From positions 394,560-458,559 of the forward strand of contig OZ038434.1 of the NCBI GenBank assembly GCA_964036275.1: a DNA stretch of 64,000 bases, in the 5' to 3' direction. The stretch is from Litoditis marina. Taxonomy: Eukaryota; Nematoda; Chromadorea; Rhabditida; Rhabditidae. This document shows positions 34,164-44,162 of this stretch, one piece after another (within the stretch, counting starts at the first letter, position 1; every line of letters begins with the position of its first letter). Both the position numbers and the translations under genes were made by a program. The notes beneath the pieces were generated by a model. That model did not search any database, was not told the DNA's origin, and saw only the letters and a program-made list of their open reading frames with translations.

Positions 34164-35236
34164 GATTAGTGATATCGAGAAATATCAACGAGGGTTGTTC
34201 ATCGAGTTCGAAAATTCGAGTTTTCGAGTTATTGGGGTTAAAAATTTCGAGTTCGGACAAAAATTGTGTTTTCGAGTTTCCAGTTTGACTTAAACAACCC
34301 TAATAGCTGCTGAAACTGCCAAAGTAACTCTTTTTCAATCTTTCTTCAGGGAACTTACATGAGTGTGCTGGCTTGTTCTCTGCATGGTATTCTGGGAATG
34401 AATGGCTCCGTACCGCAGTCGACCAAAGATCCCTCTGACAACGTGAAAGTACACGGAATGGTCGGTGCTCATCAACTATTCGAAAATCAATCACTTGTTT
34501 ATCACCGAAAATGCGGAAATGGAGACGTATAGAACTGTTCTTCTGAAAAGTATCATGATGCGGGCAAATGTCAACAAATCACAAAAGCAAATGGCGAACT
34601 TTTTACTGAAAATTTGTTCGCAAAATGAGCCCAGTCAAACGTACGCTACACTTGTATAGGGAGTGAACAGATATTCGTTGTAGTTTGATGTCGTTACACG
34701 TTATGAATTGTGAAAATCAATGAGATCAAACTACAAACACAGTAAAATACGGCAACATACACCAAACTCACTTGCTTTGAAAGACATTATAGGAGCTGTT
34801 TCAGCCGGACGAATGGTGAACTAGTTCCATTAAATATTTGTGTTCTCGGAAAATAAAAGGGAATATACGATGAATTCCAGGGCTACTGCAGCTACGCCAT
34901 GCACTTTTTCTGTATAGTTACCAGTGGAGTAACACTGCTCTTCAACGATTGTGAAAAACTGAAGAAGAGAGCCTCTCCGATTCTGGTCAGTTTGCTCAGA
35001 TATCTTTTAGACTGAGAGAAGCTGGTGAATTTTCCACGAAAAAAAGTATTCGAAGTTTCGATAAAATAAAACTAATGGTTAATTTTGAATGTTTTGTTTT
35101 TTAATCCCATACGCTGTACAGGAATATAGAAAATACACTCATCAGTGTTTCTCAAAACGATTGCTGCGCGCAGGTACATATATTGTTGGAAATTTTCTCT
35201 CTCTCACCTCTCGATTGTATTCTGTGAAGACGGGAT

Positions 35237-35601
35237 GGGAAAATTGGAGTATCGCCCCCCACTTTAGTTTGGTCCCCCCCCCCCGTAGCACTTCAACCCC
35301 CCACCCAAGCTAAAACCTGAAAATCTAGGAGAGGGGGCGGTCAAAATTCAACTTCGACATTTACTATTTACCCCCCTGCTATGTCGGCGGGGGTAGAACT
35401 TCAATGGGGGGGGGGTCAAACTTCAACGAGTGGGGGCTGAACTTCAATACCGGAAATGTTTACTTTTTACCCCCCACCCTCAAACTTTTGTATTACAGGT
35501 GATAAATTGAATTATAACCCCCCAGTGGGGGGAGGTCAAACTACAATTCCCCAAACGCAATACAAATTCAGAAAGGTGGGGGGTAAAAAGTCAATGTTCC
35601 C
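35237..35601 (+). mobile_element. 365-bp G/C-tract MITE, copy 1
   Basis: Begins GGGAAAATTG and ends CAATGTTCCC, imperfect inverted termini. Flanks GACGGGAT and GACGGGAA are an 8-bp duplication with one change. The interior is a string of CAAACTTCAA/TTTACCCCCC motifs with runs of 6-11 G or C. A second copy is at 55136 in the same orientation. Confidence 0.82.
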
Positions 35602-35937
35602 GACGGGAATTTTTTAATAATCGAGCAGCTCATTATTGCCTTATGTTGGTAGATAGCCAAACGCGACAATAAAAATCTAAAAATGGAAAGTCTAATAAAT
35701 TTGGCACCGTCCCAAGGAGTTCCTAGGCTACTTCTAATCTTGTTGAATGGAGTTTCCAGATAACTTCATATGTCTGTCAGCGTTTGATTACTTTATCACA
35801 ACACATCAACGCTAATGTTTTCGATACGCTCATGTGGTCATTCTCCATGAGAAATAGTCAACCGAAATACTTGGTGCCATGCAAATGAGTCTTAGGGCGA
35901 ATGGAAAGAACTATACCTGGTCCTTCCTTTCGCGCCA

Positions 35938-36190
35938 CTACCGGTATAGTTCCCACCATTCCTACTGAGTCTCCTACAGTAACCTTACAAACTTTCCAAA
36001 GGCTGTTGTGAAGCTGAAAATGTAGTTCATGGAAAATGCTCTCGTATATTTACTCTACCTGAGAAGGAGAAGGGGTTACAAAAATCCTCAACTTCTCCGA
36101 TCAAAAGTAGGTGAGCAAAACGGGTTGGAAGTTTTGAAATCCTACTGTAGGAGTCTCAGTAGGAATGGAAACGACTATACTGTCGAGCGG
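35938..36190. repeat. palindromic dispersed element with CCTACTGAG-CTCCTACAG ends
   Basis: CATTCCTACTGAGTCTCC on the left is answered by GGAGTCTCAGTAGGAATG on the right, with about 190 bp between. A relative flanks the other side of the Maverick (62776-63012), and weaker relatives lie near 9118 and 38437. Confidence 0.7.
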
Positions 36191-36332
36191 TACTACCGCT
36201 ATAGTGTCTATTTAGCCGTCAACTCGAATTTTTAAAGGGTACGATTTCAGTTGTTGGTTCTTATTGTTTTCAACCTGGTGTTCAATATTGTGGGAACAGT
36301 TCTCCTCTTCGTTCTCTCAATAAAAGGCGAGC

Positions 36333-36338
36333 CATCGA
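36333..36338 (+). repeat. Maverick target-site duplication, left (CATCGA)
   Basis: The last six host bases before the element, repeated exactly at 62513-62518. Six base pairs is the Maverick/Polinton hallmark. Confidence 0.95.
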
Positions 36339-36870
36339 AGTAGTGGATATCACTTTTTTTTACATCGGAAAATGCACCTGCAGTTCAAGGTCACGGGGTC
36401 AAGGTCACCGAGCATTGGGTTAGAGAGGGGTTGGGGTCAAGGTCATCAGATCAATCAATAATCAGTGATAATCAGTGATAAGTAATCAATAAATCAATAA
36501 GTGATAATCAATCAGTGATCAAACTACAACTTTTAGATAAGCTTTAGATAAATGATAAACTTTAGATAAATGATAAGGTTTAGATAAATGATAAACTTTT
36601 TATCAGACTACAAACTTTTTATCAGACTACAAACTTTTTATCAGACTACAAGCTATAACTTTGACCAAGCTTTAATGTAACTTTGACCAAGCTTTAAAGT
36701 AACTTTGACCAAGCTTTAAAGTAACTTTGACCAAGCTTTAAAATAACTTTTAACAAGCTTTAACTTTTAACAAACTTTAACTTTTAACAAACTTTAACTT
36801 TTCGAAATTGGTTTAGTACCGGTTAGTACTGGGGTATTTCGCAATACCTACAGTATACCTACCGTATGCC
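36339..36870 (+). repeat. Maverick left terminal inverted repeat
   Basis: About 470-530 bp matching the right end in reverse. It consists of a 120-bp unique tip with AAGGTCACGGGGTCAAGGTC, then short internal repeats (AATCAATAA, TTTAGATAAATGATAA, TTTTTATCAGACTACAAAC, AACTTTGACCAAGCTTTAA). Repeat numbers differ slightly between the ends. Confidence 0.93.
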
Positions 36871-36990
36871 TACAGTAACCCTATTTCGCAATACTTACAG
36901 TATACCTACCGTATGCCTACAGTAACCCTATTTCGCAATACTTACCGTATACCTACAGTAGCCCTCTTTTGGCAATACCTACAGTATACC
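36840..36990. repeat. CTACAGTA/ACCGTA satellite inside the left end
   Basis: Tandem copies of ~60 bp containing TATTTCGCAATAC, CTACAGTATACC and CTACCGTATGCC. An inverted version recurs at 40345-40490, and one truncated copy is at the right end (62041-62085). Confidence 0.8.
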
Positions 36991-37017
36991 GGATAAACTT
37001 CAAATAAATCATTTAGA

Positions 37018-37341
37018 ATGCGGGTTACACGTGAAATGGTTGATATAGGCAAACAAATTTGTCTTGTTGCTTCACTAATTATAATAACAATCATTGTTAT
37101 TATAATAACTACGTATTCCAGCAAGGCAATCGCTCAACGAACAGAGTCGAACTTATCTACAGCTGAATCAAACGACATCGAAGAAAAAACCACAATGGCG
37201 GGAATCAAATCGAAGAACAGTTTGAGATGTTATGCTGACGAGAAACCTACATGCAAAAAATCGTTCAAAACAATAAACGGTGTTGATACAAACCTTGCTT
37301 GTACAAACAAATTTTATTGTTACAGGATACCAAGAGTGTAG
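37018..37341 (+). CDS. small membrane-anchored Cys-containing protein, function unknown
   Basis: A 107-aa frame directly inside the left inverted repeat. An N-terminal basic stretch is followed by a 22-residue hydrophobic span (QICLVASLIIITIIVIIITT). Then comes a charged region with four cysteines (RCYADEKPTC and LACTNKFYC), which could form two disulfides. AATAAATATG follows the stop by about 10 nt, a possible poly(A) signal. No family recognised. It could be a type II membrane protein of the element or a chance frame. Confidence 0.45.
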   Translation: MRVTREMVDIGKQICLVASLIIITIIVIIITTYSSKAIAQRTESNLSTAESNDIEEKTTMAGIKSKNSLRCYADEKPTCKKSFKTINGVDTNLACTNKFYCYRIPRV

Positions 37342-37751
37342 ATTTTGAATGAATAAATATGTTGCATTTGAATTTGATTGGTTCTTGAACTGTCAGGAGT
37401 GATTGATTACGGCGAAATTCAAATTATAATAGGGGTATAATTGCTTAATGTCCTCGAAATTAGCACCCATATGCAACAATGTCTCATCCATTTTTTTTTT
37501 TCGATATCGAACATCTTTACTGCCTACACTTGGCATCAAAAAGTAATCGAAAGAGATAATTAGATGTGAAAGCGAACTCTCTACGTGTGAAAGTCAAATA
37601 AAAAGTGTTAGTACGCCAGCTGGCGTCAGATGGTTTGTACACAGCACAATTTCAGAACCAACTCTAACAAATAACTAGCGAATAAGACCAAGACATCGCG
37701 TAATAGAAAGTTATTTGTTGCGGTACGATTATAAGACCACCCAAAAATTGA

Positions 37752-37832
37752 AGGGACGGTTCCTCTCTAATTTGGAGGTTTGGAGTCGATATTGTTCACA
37801 TTAAAAAAACCAAAATAATTCATATAGGTGTC
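37752..37832 (+). repeat. ~80-bp direct repeat, left copy
   Basis: GTTCCTCTCTAATTTGGAGG and the following ~60 bp recur at 40257-40341 in the same orientation. The two copies bracket the unidentified spliced gene. Confidence 0.85.
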
Positions 37833-38160
37833 AAGTTCCTGTTTTGCTCCGTGTTCTCAAAAGCGCGGTGCGACCACTCGCACGTACATACACCGCCGAG
37901 TTCACCTACGTACAAAATTCTCAAAATGCCTACAAAATTACAAAACCCGATCAAAACATGGCCAAAATTACCGATATGAAATCTGACAAGAAAGATTTGT
38001 AAATATCATGAAACTACAAAGCAATGATAGATTAAGGATTGTCTCATTACAGTGACCCAAATCCTGTTGGCTTGTTTTCCGACTCCAGTATGAAACAAAA
38101 TACACACAGTTTCGAACATCTTGTTAACAACATTTATTATCCCATCAGAGGATTGGGAGA

Positions 38161-40232
38161 TCACTCATATTTTCTTAGTAGACGCACATAGTCGTCCGCG
38201 AGAGGGCCGGTGAAAACCGCATCCAAATCTGAAATAAGGCACGTCACACTGAGTTAATTCCCGGGAACCAATTTTCCGTTAAACTTCATGTCTCTGTATT
38301 GAGCGATATTTAGTTCAACAAAGTTACTCAAATGGTAATGTTTCTAAAACATTCATGCTTAGTCTCTGAATGTTTATCTGAGTATCTCCATACTGTGTTG
38401 TCGGGGATTACTGGAAAAGAAAAAGTAATATAGTTCATTCCAATCCCATTTAGACCCATTGGCACCGTGCCAAGATTTTCTGATGACTAAATCTCAGAGA
38501 AGCAGAGAAGAGAAGAATCTAAGTAGTCTGAAAACTTTTTGCACTGCCAGGGTTCAGTAGGAGTGACCGGAACTATATGAACACTTGTACTTACAAAATT
38601 GCCTTACTTTCCTGTCCTCTCACTTGCTGTTACACATTTTTTAAGTGAAGTATACAGTAATACACAGTAGTACACAGATGGAAGACCCAGTTTCGTTATA
38701 ACCCAAAAATTATAATTTGCTAAAAAAGATAAAAAAAACTGTTCAGTTTTAATTGGTAAAATTACACTCAAAATAGATGCTTCGAAATGACAAAACCTAA
38801 AAACTCTTGCAAGAGTATCGCGTTTTCTATTGAAACTATACGGTACATGATTTCGATCTTCACGGTACTTGGTCTTCATTTCGGTAAAGTTCACCGTGTC
38901 ACTTCTTTTCCAAAAAAAAAAAAAAAACTATACAGTTAAAGTGTACCTCTCGTTCCCCATACGATTCAGCTTGAGTTTATAATTGTCCTAAGGTTCTAAT
39001 TTACCACATATTGAACCAACCTTTCACCTCTTCTTCGCCACGGGTTAGAAGTGTGGTTAGAAACCTCGAAAAACCACCACGGAGGTGGGATAGGACCAGG
39101 ATCACACCATCGGCTTGACCTATTAAAAAAAAACCATAAAATATTTGTCTAAACATGAAATATTTCTGATTAGTTCTAAAGTATCATAAATATTCACCTC
39201 TCTGCACCTGAGTTTTCGCTCGGGAAATAGTGTCACGAGCAGACGCGAGGCGCGAAGTGAAACCGTGTTTCAAATCGAATTTGGTCAACGGGGTGATACT
39301 GAAAACATGCGTTACAACAAGCAGCAACTCAGTATGCTACATGTGAAGCTGTCTCACTCCCATTCAACCCCTCTGGCATCTAGCTTATATCTCGAGACTT
39401 GAAGCAAACAAATATATTTTGAAGAAACGGTTGAGCGCAAGGGTTCTAATGGATCTAAAGAAACGCCGGCAAAGACTCGCCGAAACAGAAAATAATCTTT
39501 TTTCAAATTCATTGGCGCACCTTCAAAACTCAACAGGTGTGACACCAACTACATTGCCACCGAGATCCATCTCTCAGATAATGTGATCGGTTAAGAAGCA
39601 TTTTATCAGATATAAAACTTGTGATATCCCGGTGTGCCTTTTTTTGAATACAGATGCAACGACTCAAAAATATATCGAGACGAACAAAAAAAAAAAAGCG
39701 TTAAACTTACTGAACCAAGGGAGGCGCCAGGGGCCACACTTTTCGGTCGCTGACATACTTTTTAGCAGTCAAAATTACGACTGCCGGGCGGACGAGACCC
39801 CGTTCATGTACCTGAAACTGGGTAGTGTTCCGACGTTTGTGAGAACTTGTGTCATTAAGTCTTTCAAGTTCCATCTGAATGCCACCTCCGAACGCAATGA
39901 AAAACCCTATACGTCACTAAATAGCTACATAAAAGTATTCTGAACAACAATACGTTTTTGAACCACCAGATCTGTATGTAAACAAGTAAACCGACCAATC
40001 AATGGAGAAAAAAGGATTTGAATGAAGTTTTAAGTGAACTCAAACGGTCCTGAAGTCGCATACATGTTGGACCGAAACATACCAAGTCCATAAAATTGGC
40101 CACATCGAAATTATCACACGTCTTGTGGAAGGTGGAGAGGTATGACAGAGGGGTTTTACAGACGAATAAGTCTTCTCCAACCTCATGCAAGGCCGGTTTG
40201 TCCATTATCCAGTCGTTATCAACCTTGCCCAT
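38161..40232 (-). CDS. unidentified spliced gene inside the Maverick (model incomplete)
   Basis: The start exon 40232-40083 gives MGKVDNDWIMDKPALHE with a GTATGT donor in phase 0. Exon 39874-39812 (MELERLNDTSSHKRR) is in phase. Then come probable exons 39298-39198 (open frame with KFDLKHGFTSRLASARD), 39119-39021 (ADGVILVLSHLRGGF) and terminal 38228-38161 (LDAVFTGPLADDYVRLLRKY, stop). The last two join in frame, and AATAAA follows at 38138-38133. The link between 39812 and 39298 and the phase into 39119 do not fit simply, so an exon is missing from my model or the gene is damaged. I recognise no family. Captured host-type cargo is likely because virus-type Maverick genes are usually intronless. 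Confidence 0.45.
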
Positions 40233-40256
40233 TTTCTATAACATACAATGGAGTTA

Positions 40257-40341
40257 AAGGGACCGTTCCTCTCTAATTTGGAGGTTTGAAGTCGATATTG
40301 TCCACATTAAAAAACCAAAATCATTCATCAAGGTCTCAACT
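40257..40341 (+). repeat. ~80-bp direct repeat, right copy
   Basis: Ends about 25 bp upstream of the start codon at 40232 (read on the minus strand), so it probably includes the promoter or 5' flank of that gene. Its twin is at 37752-37832. Confidence 0.85.
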
Positions 40342-40344
40342 TAC

Positions 40345-41080
40345 TGTAGGTATGGTGAAATAGGGTTACTGTAGGTATACGGTAGGTATACTGTAGGTAT
40401 GGTGAAATGGGGTTACTGTAAGCATACTGTAGGTAGACTTAATGTATTGCGAAATAGGGTTACTGTAGGTATACGGTAGGTATAATGTAAAAAGGTTGAG
40501 TAAAATAGGTGAGAATAAATACAATTATTTTATAAAGCTAGAGAGAGAGAGATAGAGAGAAGAGAGAGAAAGAGAGACAGAGCGACAGAGAGAGATAGAA
40601 AGAGAGAGAAGAGAGAGAAAGAGAGACAGAGCGACAGAGAAAGAGAGAGAGCGAGGGAGAGAGACAGAGCGACAAAGAGAGAATATCAGCTCAACAGGAA
40701 CGATGGTGACTATACATTCTGCGTGTAAAGCAGAGCCAAAAAAATAATTATCGTCTAACTGACGGCGTGAGGGCGTTTATATACGGTATTTCGTGTTATC
40801 TATTACCCAAATCGATCTCGCACGCGCGCGCGAGATCGTGCTTATCTGGTGGCGTACATTGTTTATAGTATTTTGCGTTATCTATTAACCAAATCGAGTA
40901 GCGTGCACGATTATCCTTAAACGATCGCATTTGGAAGTCGTTATGCGGTCCAGATCACGGTTAGATAACCATACGTTGAAACAGGTGTTTGGACAAACTG
41001 TTTGAATAGCAAACCTCATGTTGCCTTGATAAATCGATTAGACAAAACACGCTGATTGATCTAAATATTTATTGGCGTTC
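40345..41080. repeat. satellite, GA microsatellite and short repeats
   Basis: At 40345-40490 are inverted copies of the CTACAGTA satellite. At 40540-40682 is a GAGAGA/GACAGAGCGACAGAGA microsatellite. At 40780-40915 are two diverged copies of a ~100-bp unit around GTTATCTATTA-CCAAATCGA, one with the palindrome GATCTCGCACGCGCGCGCGAGATC (given here as half-sites CTCGCACGCG/CGCGCGAG). No gene seen. Confidence 0.7.
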
Positions 41081-41083
41081 ATT

Positions 41084-41665
41084 TTACATGTACAACTCCA
41101 CTAGTTCAAGGGGTATGGCAACCCCGTTGGCCATCTCGAGCAGCGGCGCATGCGGGAACGTCAGGGTGCGCCCGTACCTGTAATAATTAACGGTTACGTC
41201 TGTTCTAATAACTTTGTAGTTTGATCCCTAAACGGCGTCTTACATCTATTAGACGTACGAAATAACGATATTTACGGCTTAGGTAACATGCGTGAGTTAC
41301 ATTATTTACTGAATATTTATTAAATTTTACCTCTCATACATGTATTGCTGGATTGTTACACGACGCATCGGTCGCTGCTTGACCGGGATATCCGGTACGT
41401 ACTCGCGCCAGGCCATGTACTCCAGCGCACATCTCCTGCAAATGTAGTTTAATCAGTACAAAACACCCAAATGACGATCCTACCGTGTTCATGTAACTGA
41501 AGAATCAGTATATCAAACTCACGCCAGGTTAATGGTCCCGGTCACCTCGAGCCCTGTTGCTGAATTCACAAGACGGCACTCTCCAAATATAAAATCTAGT
41601 ACTCTTTTCTGACTCGGTGAAACCTCTCCACGTGTGATCAGTAGAAGGTCAAACATCGAGATCAT
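41084..41665 (-). CDS. PAZ-domain-only Argonaute-like protein (Maverick cargo)
   Basis: Exons 41665-41523, 41435-41331 and 41177-41084 join in frame to 342 nt, 113 aa. Donors are GTGAGT and GTAAAA; acceptors are CAG. The first exon matches the pre-PAZ Argonaute region (F-D-LLL, then CRLVNSATGLEVTGTINLA). The rest matches the PAZ end: VTIQQYMYERYGRTL, then TFPHAPLLEM and AIPLELVELYM. This follows the family pattern Y-x-L-x-YP-x-LP-x-x...PLELC. PAZ binds small-RNA 3' ends. The stop falls right after the PAZ core and AATAAA follows immediately, so the gene ends cleanly before any MID or PIWI part. An acceptor TTTTCAG one base before the ATG suggests trans-splicing or a lost upstream exon. A truncated nematode Argonaute captured by the element is the best reading. 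Confidence 0.7.
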
Positions 41666-41689
41666 ACTGAAAACTTATATTTTAGTCAA

Positions 41690-42105
41690 AAACTTTTCGA
41701 CACGGGGGGAAGGGAGAGAGATAAATAAATAGACCGTACACTAGGTCAACTGATGAACAATACAGTAGGATAGAGGTAAATTTGAAGTATAAGAAAAAGT
41801 GAGAGAGTGAGAGAGCGAGAGAGAACCAGAGACAGAGAGAGCGAGAGAGCGAGAGAGAGAGACAGAGAGAAAGAGACGGTGGTGCAGTTTTTTCCGTCAG
41901 GCTATCGAATACGGCGCGTGCCATAAATCGTGAGATAACACTTAAACTGCATAATGGAAAAACTGTATGTATGTTACAACACGAGTCAAACACGCGAAAA
42001 ACTTAATGAACATAGAGAAAACCGAAAAAGCTACAACACATGGTAACAGCTGGCAAAATGTAACATTGAACGTAAAATTCGACTAACAACATTGAACGTA
42101 AACAC
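41690..42105. other. spacer with GA microsatellite
   Basis: GA-rich repeats at 41800-41880 give a Ser-Leu frame on the other strand that is not a gene. Two copies of AACATTGAACGTAAA lie at 42063 and 42089. An AATAAA for the integrase transcript is at 42111-42106 on the minus strand. Confidence 0.6.
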
Positions 42106-42147
42106 TTTATTCAAATCTTTATAGTAGCATCTTCAGCTATCCATGAG

Positions 42148-43146
42148 TTAAACTTGTCGCCGTATCCCAGCCATTTCACAAAAATTTCTTTTTTTCCCTC
42201 TATGCGTCCGTCGTTTGAGTATTGCCTCAATTTTGTACCGTCCTTCTATGTTTGTACATTTGGTTACATCTTGTTCATAGAAAAAACCGCCAATCTCTTC
42301 CTCTGCCAAATCTTTTAGTTGGTACACTCCAGGTTGTCCAGGAAACTTCTTGGATATCACAAATATCTCCTCGGAATACCCAGCTTCGAAGCCTTTTTGA
42401 AAGGTACGTCTCGCTTTGGAAATACGAACAAAATCCCCCACTTGTAACTTGAGCGGTTTTCCGGACGGGTAACGGTCAATAAAAATATTAGAGATTACAT
42501 CCACAGGTTTCATTTTTATGGATCGATTATAACTATTATTTATGGCGTCAACTATATCTTGGAGGTTGTCAATATAACGATGAGTGTTATTATGAGTCAT
42601 AAACTTGGCTAAACGTGTCTTTAAAGTACGATTTGCTCTTTCAACCATGGACGCTTTCATCGGGGAGTCACTTGTTCCATACCGTATTCTTCTCTCCTTT
42701 AACAATTTTTCCACATGTGTATTATAAAACTCTTTTCCTTTATCAAAATTGAGGAGCAATACCGGTACTTGATTCAATATCGATTCTAAGGCCTGTGCAA
42801 CCACCAATCCTGACTTGTTTTTCAAAGAGCGTACGTGTAACATACGTGTGTAAACATCGATGAACGTGAGAAGAAACGTGATACCGTCATTTTCATTTTT
42901 GCTACCACTCATATCCACTAGATCTGCTTGTCCTGAAATTAATCTACCGGCTCCTAAAGTTTTGCGCCGTAGGAATTTATGGCGTAATGGTTTATGGCGT
43001 GTAAAAACCTCGAGATCCTCCAGACATTTCTTAACTTGTTTACGAGTTGCACCGTGTTGACGTACGTGTTGGTACACGTTTTCCACAGAAGAAAAAGCAG
43101 CAGGACTTTTGGGGTTTGTATACGCGTCGGCTATCAGTGCATCCAT
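42148..43146 (-). CDS. Maverick retroviral-type integrase
   Basis: 332 aa, intronless. An N-terminal helical region is followed by the RNase H-fold rve core with the catalytic triad readable: D75 in QADLVDM, D135 in NFDKGKEF and E169 in KASMVERANRTLK. The C-terminal part (about 225-300) has an SH3/chromo-like stretch (LQVGDFVRISKARRTFQKGF...VYQLKDL) typical of Maverick integrases, and ends in a basic tail. It inserts the linear element and makes the 6-bp duplication seen at the ends. All catalytic residues are present and the length is normal, so the enzyme should be functional. It is the last gene of a leftward block starting at the ATPase. Confidence 0.96.
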   Translation of the reverse strand: MDALIADAYTNPKSPAAFSSVENVYQHVRQHGATRKQVKKCLEDLEVFTRHKPLRHKFLRRKTLGAGRLISGQADLVDMSGSKNENDGITFLLTFIDVYTRMLHVRSLKNKSGLVVAQALESILNQVPVLLLNFDKGKEFYNTHVEKLLKERRIRYGTSDSPMKASMVERANRTLKTRLAKFMTHNNTHRYIDNLQDIVDAINNSYNRSIKMKPVDVISNIFIDRYPSGKPLKLQVGDFVRISKARRTFQKGFEAGYSEEIFVISKKFPGQPGVYQLKDLAEEEIGGFFYEQDVTKCTNIEGRYKIEAILKRRTHRGKKRNFCEMAGIRRQV

Positions 43147-43155
43147 GTTAATGAC

Positions 43156-43833
43156 TTAAATTTTCCAAAGTCGTATGTATAAACGTTTTGAACCCGAGCC
43201 TGTTTGACTACGTAAACGGCGTCTAGGTGTTGAGTTTTTCTTACCGCTACGCGATTGCACCAGTGTCCATTCATCATCATTCTTTTTTCCCGCCAAGGGG
43301 GTTTGAAAATCATTAAAATCCAGCTCTTCCTCTTTAACATTTTCCGCCGCCGGTGTATTTTCAATTTTGGGTTTGGATTGATCTTCGGGTAGTTTTTGTA
43401 ATCGGTTTTCACCCGCACTATGCATATGGGTCAACAACTCACGATAACCATAAGGTACACTTTTCGATTTTCCCACGGCATAATCTAAATTTGCGTAAAC
43501 ATTTGAGTTGGGAATAACACGGCCGTTAACAACAAGTTCTTGTTTATCGTTTGTCCGCACATGTTCAAATAGATTCCAATCGGCCTTTTGCTTGGGTAAT
43601 TTGTAGTTTGGTATCTGATACGCGGGTGACTCTTCCAACCGTACCGCGGGTGTCACATCGAGAGCAGATCTATAAGTTTTCAAACGGGCCATCAAATCTT
43701 CATAAAGAGCTGCTTTTTGGTAATCTGCCAGCTTGGTACTGTCACGTACTTTAGCCATTTGCTCTTGTAAACTTGCAAGTTCCACCTCATGTTCAGGTAC
43801 AGGTATAAGGCGGTATTTATGGTTTAGTTTCAT
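43156..43833 (-). CDS. Maverick protein of unknown function, 225 aa
   Basis: Highly charged. The N-terminus looks helical (VELASLQEQMAKVRD). The middle holds NVYANLDYAVGK and YGYRELLTHMHSAGENRL. The C-terminus is acidic then basic (EEELDFNDFQTP, later STPRRRLRSQ). Its start overlaps the stop of the upstream gene in TAAATG, and the integrase follows 10 bp after its stop, so the three genes likely share a transcript. The position between ATPase and integrase and the composition suggest a structural or scaffold protein, but I recognise no family. Confidence 0.75.
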   Translation of the reverse strand: MKLNHKYRLIPVPEHEVELASLQEQMAKVRDSTKLADYQKAALYEDLMARLKTYRSALDVTPAVRLEESPAYQIPNYKLPKQKADWNLFEHVRTNDKQELVVNGRVIPNSNVYANLDYAVGKSKSVPYGYRELLTHMHSAGENRLQKLPEDQSKPKIENTPAAENVKEEELDFNDFQTPLAGKKNDDEWTLVQSRSGKKNSTPRRRLRSQTGSGSKRLYIRLWKI

Positions 43834-44144
43834 TTAACCAAACCGGCCACACTTAGAGCGGGTTTGATCAGATTACGTAGTTGGTTTACGGAAAGGCGGT
43901 GTAGATAACTGCGGGCAGTTTCAGGGACGCGTGTAGCAGAAATAAGTTGTAGTAAAGGTAACACTCTCTTCAAAGTATCTCGCTCTCCGATAGTCAGATA
44001 AACCTTTGGGTTTTTCAATATATTATAGGTAATCTCTACCAAAACCCCTATTTGTTGATTATTTGCTGTTGTCAACAAACTTTTGGTAGTCTTGCACTTG
44101 CGTAAAAAATCAGCGTTTAAACGTATACGACCGGTCATAAACAA
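43830..44144 (-). CDS. Maverick small conserved-type protein, 104 aa
   Basis: Basic, predicted all-helical, ending SVNQLRNLIKPALSVAGLVK. The start may be the first or third residue, since Met occurs at both. It lies 18 bp after the ATPase stop and overlaps the next start by TAAATG, a tight co-directional arrangement. No named family recognised; the clean frame between core genes argues that it is real. Confidence 0.7.
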   Translation of the reverse strand: MFMTGRIRLNADFLRKCKTTKSLLTTANNQQIGVLVEITYNILKNPKVYLTIGERDTLKRVLPLLQLISATRVPETARSYLHRLSVNQLRNLIKPALSVAGLVK

Positions 44145-44162
44145 GGATCAAAGTACAAATGA

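Larger units (their letters stand above)
34986..36250. other. intron of the four-pass gene, repeat-filled
   Basis: Holds the G-tract MITE (35237-35601) and a palindromic element (35938-36190). The rest is unique AT-rich sequence without coding signals. Confidence 0.6.
31779..36343 (+). pseudogene. four-pass membrane protein gene, 5' part truncated by the Maverick
   Basis: Exons 31779-31850, 34350-34448, 34881-34985 and 36251-36338 are all phase 0 and encode MPSLGQRFGF onward with three hydrophobic spans. TM1 crosses the first junction (IVSHILFLLI/GTYMSVLAC), TM2 is HFFCIVTSGVTLLF, and TM3 is LLVLIVFNLVFNIVGTVLLF. The Maverick starts at 36339, and its first bases supply AAG then TAG, so the reading frame ends at 36341-36343 right after GEPSK. 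The exon resumes at 62519. In this allele the fourth span is lost unless 26 kb is removed. Long introns hold repeat arrays. I do not recognise the family; the topology resembles claudin/clarin-like four-TM proteins. Confidence 0.75.

Noticed and set aside
37018..37341. Maverick fusogen (envelope-like glycoprotein)
   Set aside because: Known nematode Maverick fusogens are several hundred residues long; this is a 107-aa anchored peptide, and no large ectodomain gene is present elsewhere.
39021..39119. Resemblance of ADGVILVLSHLRGG to the caspase LSHG active-site block
   Set aside because: The downstream QACxG nucleophile block is absent and the rest does not fit; the similarity is too short.
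39354..39548. 64-aa minus frame between exons of the unidentified Maverick gene
   Set aside because: It could be part of a missing exon, but neither end gives a splice phase that joins its neighbours, and the opposite strand is also open here.
39632..39943. 103-aa plus-strand frame
   Set aside because: Overlaps the in-phase minus-strand exon 39874-39812 with good splice signals; contains a poly-Lys run from an A-tract. Kept as a possibility only.
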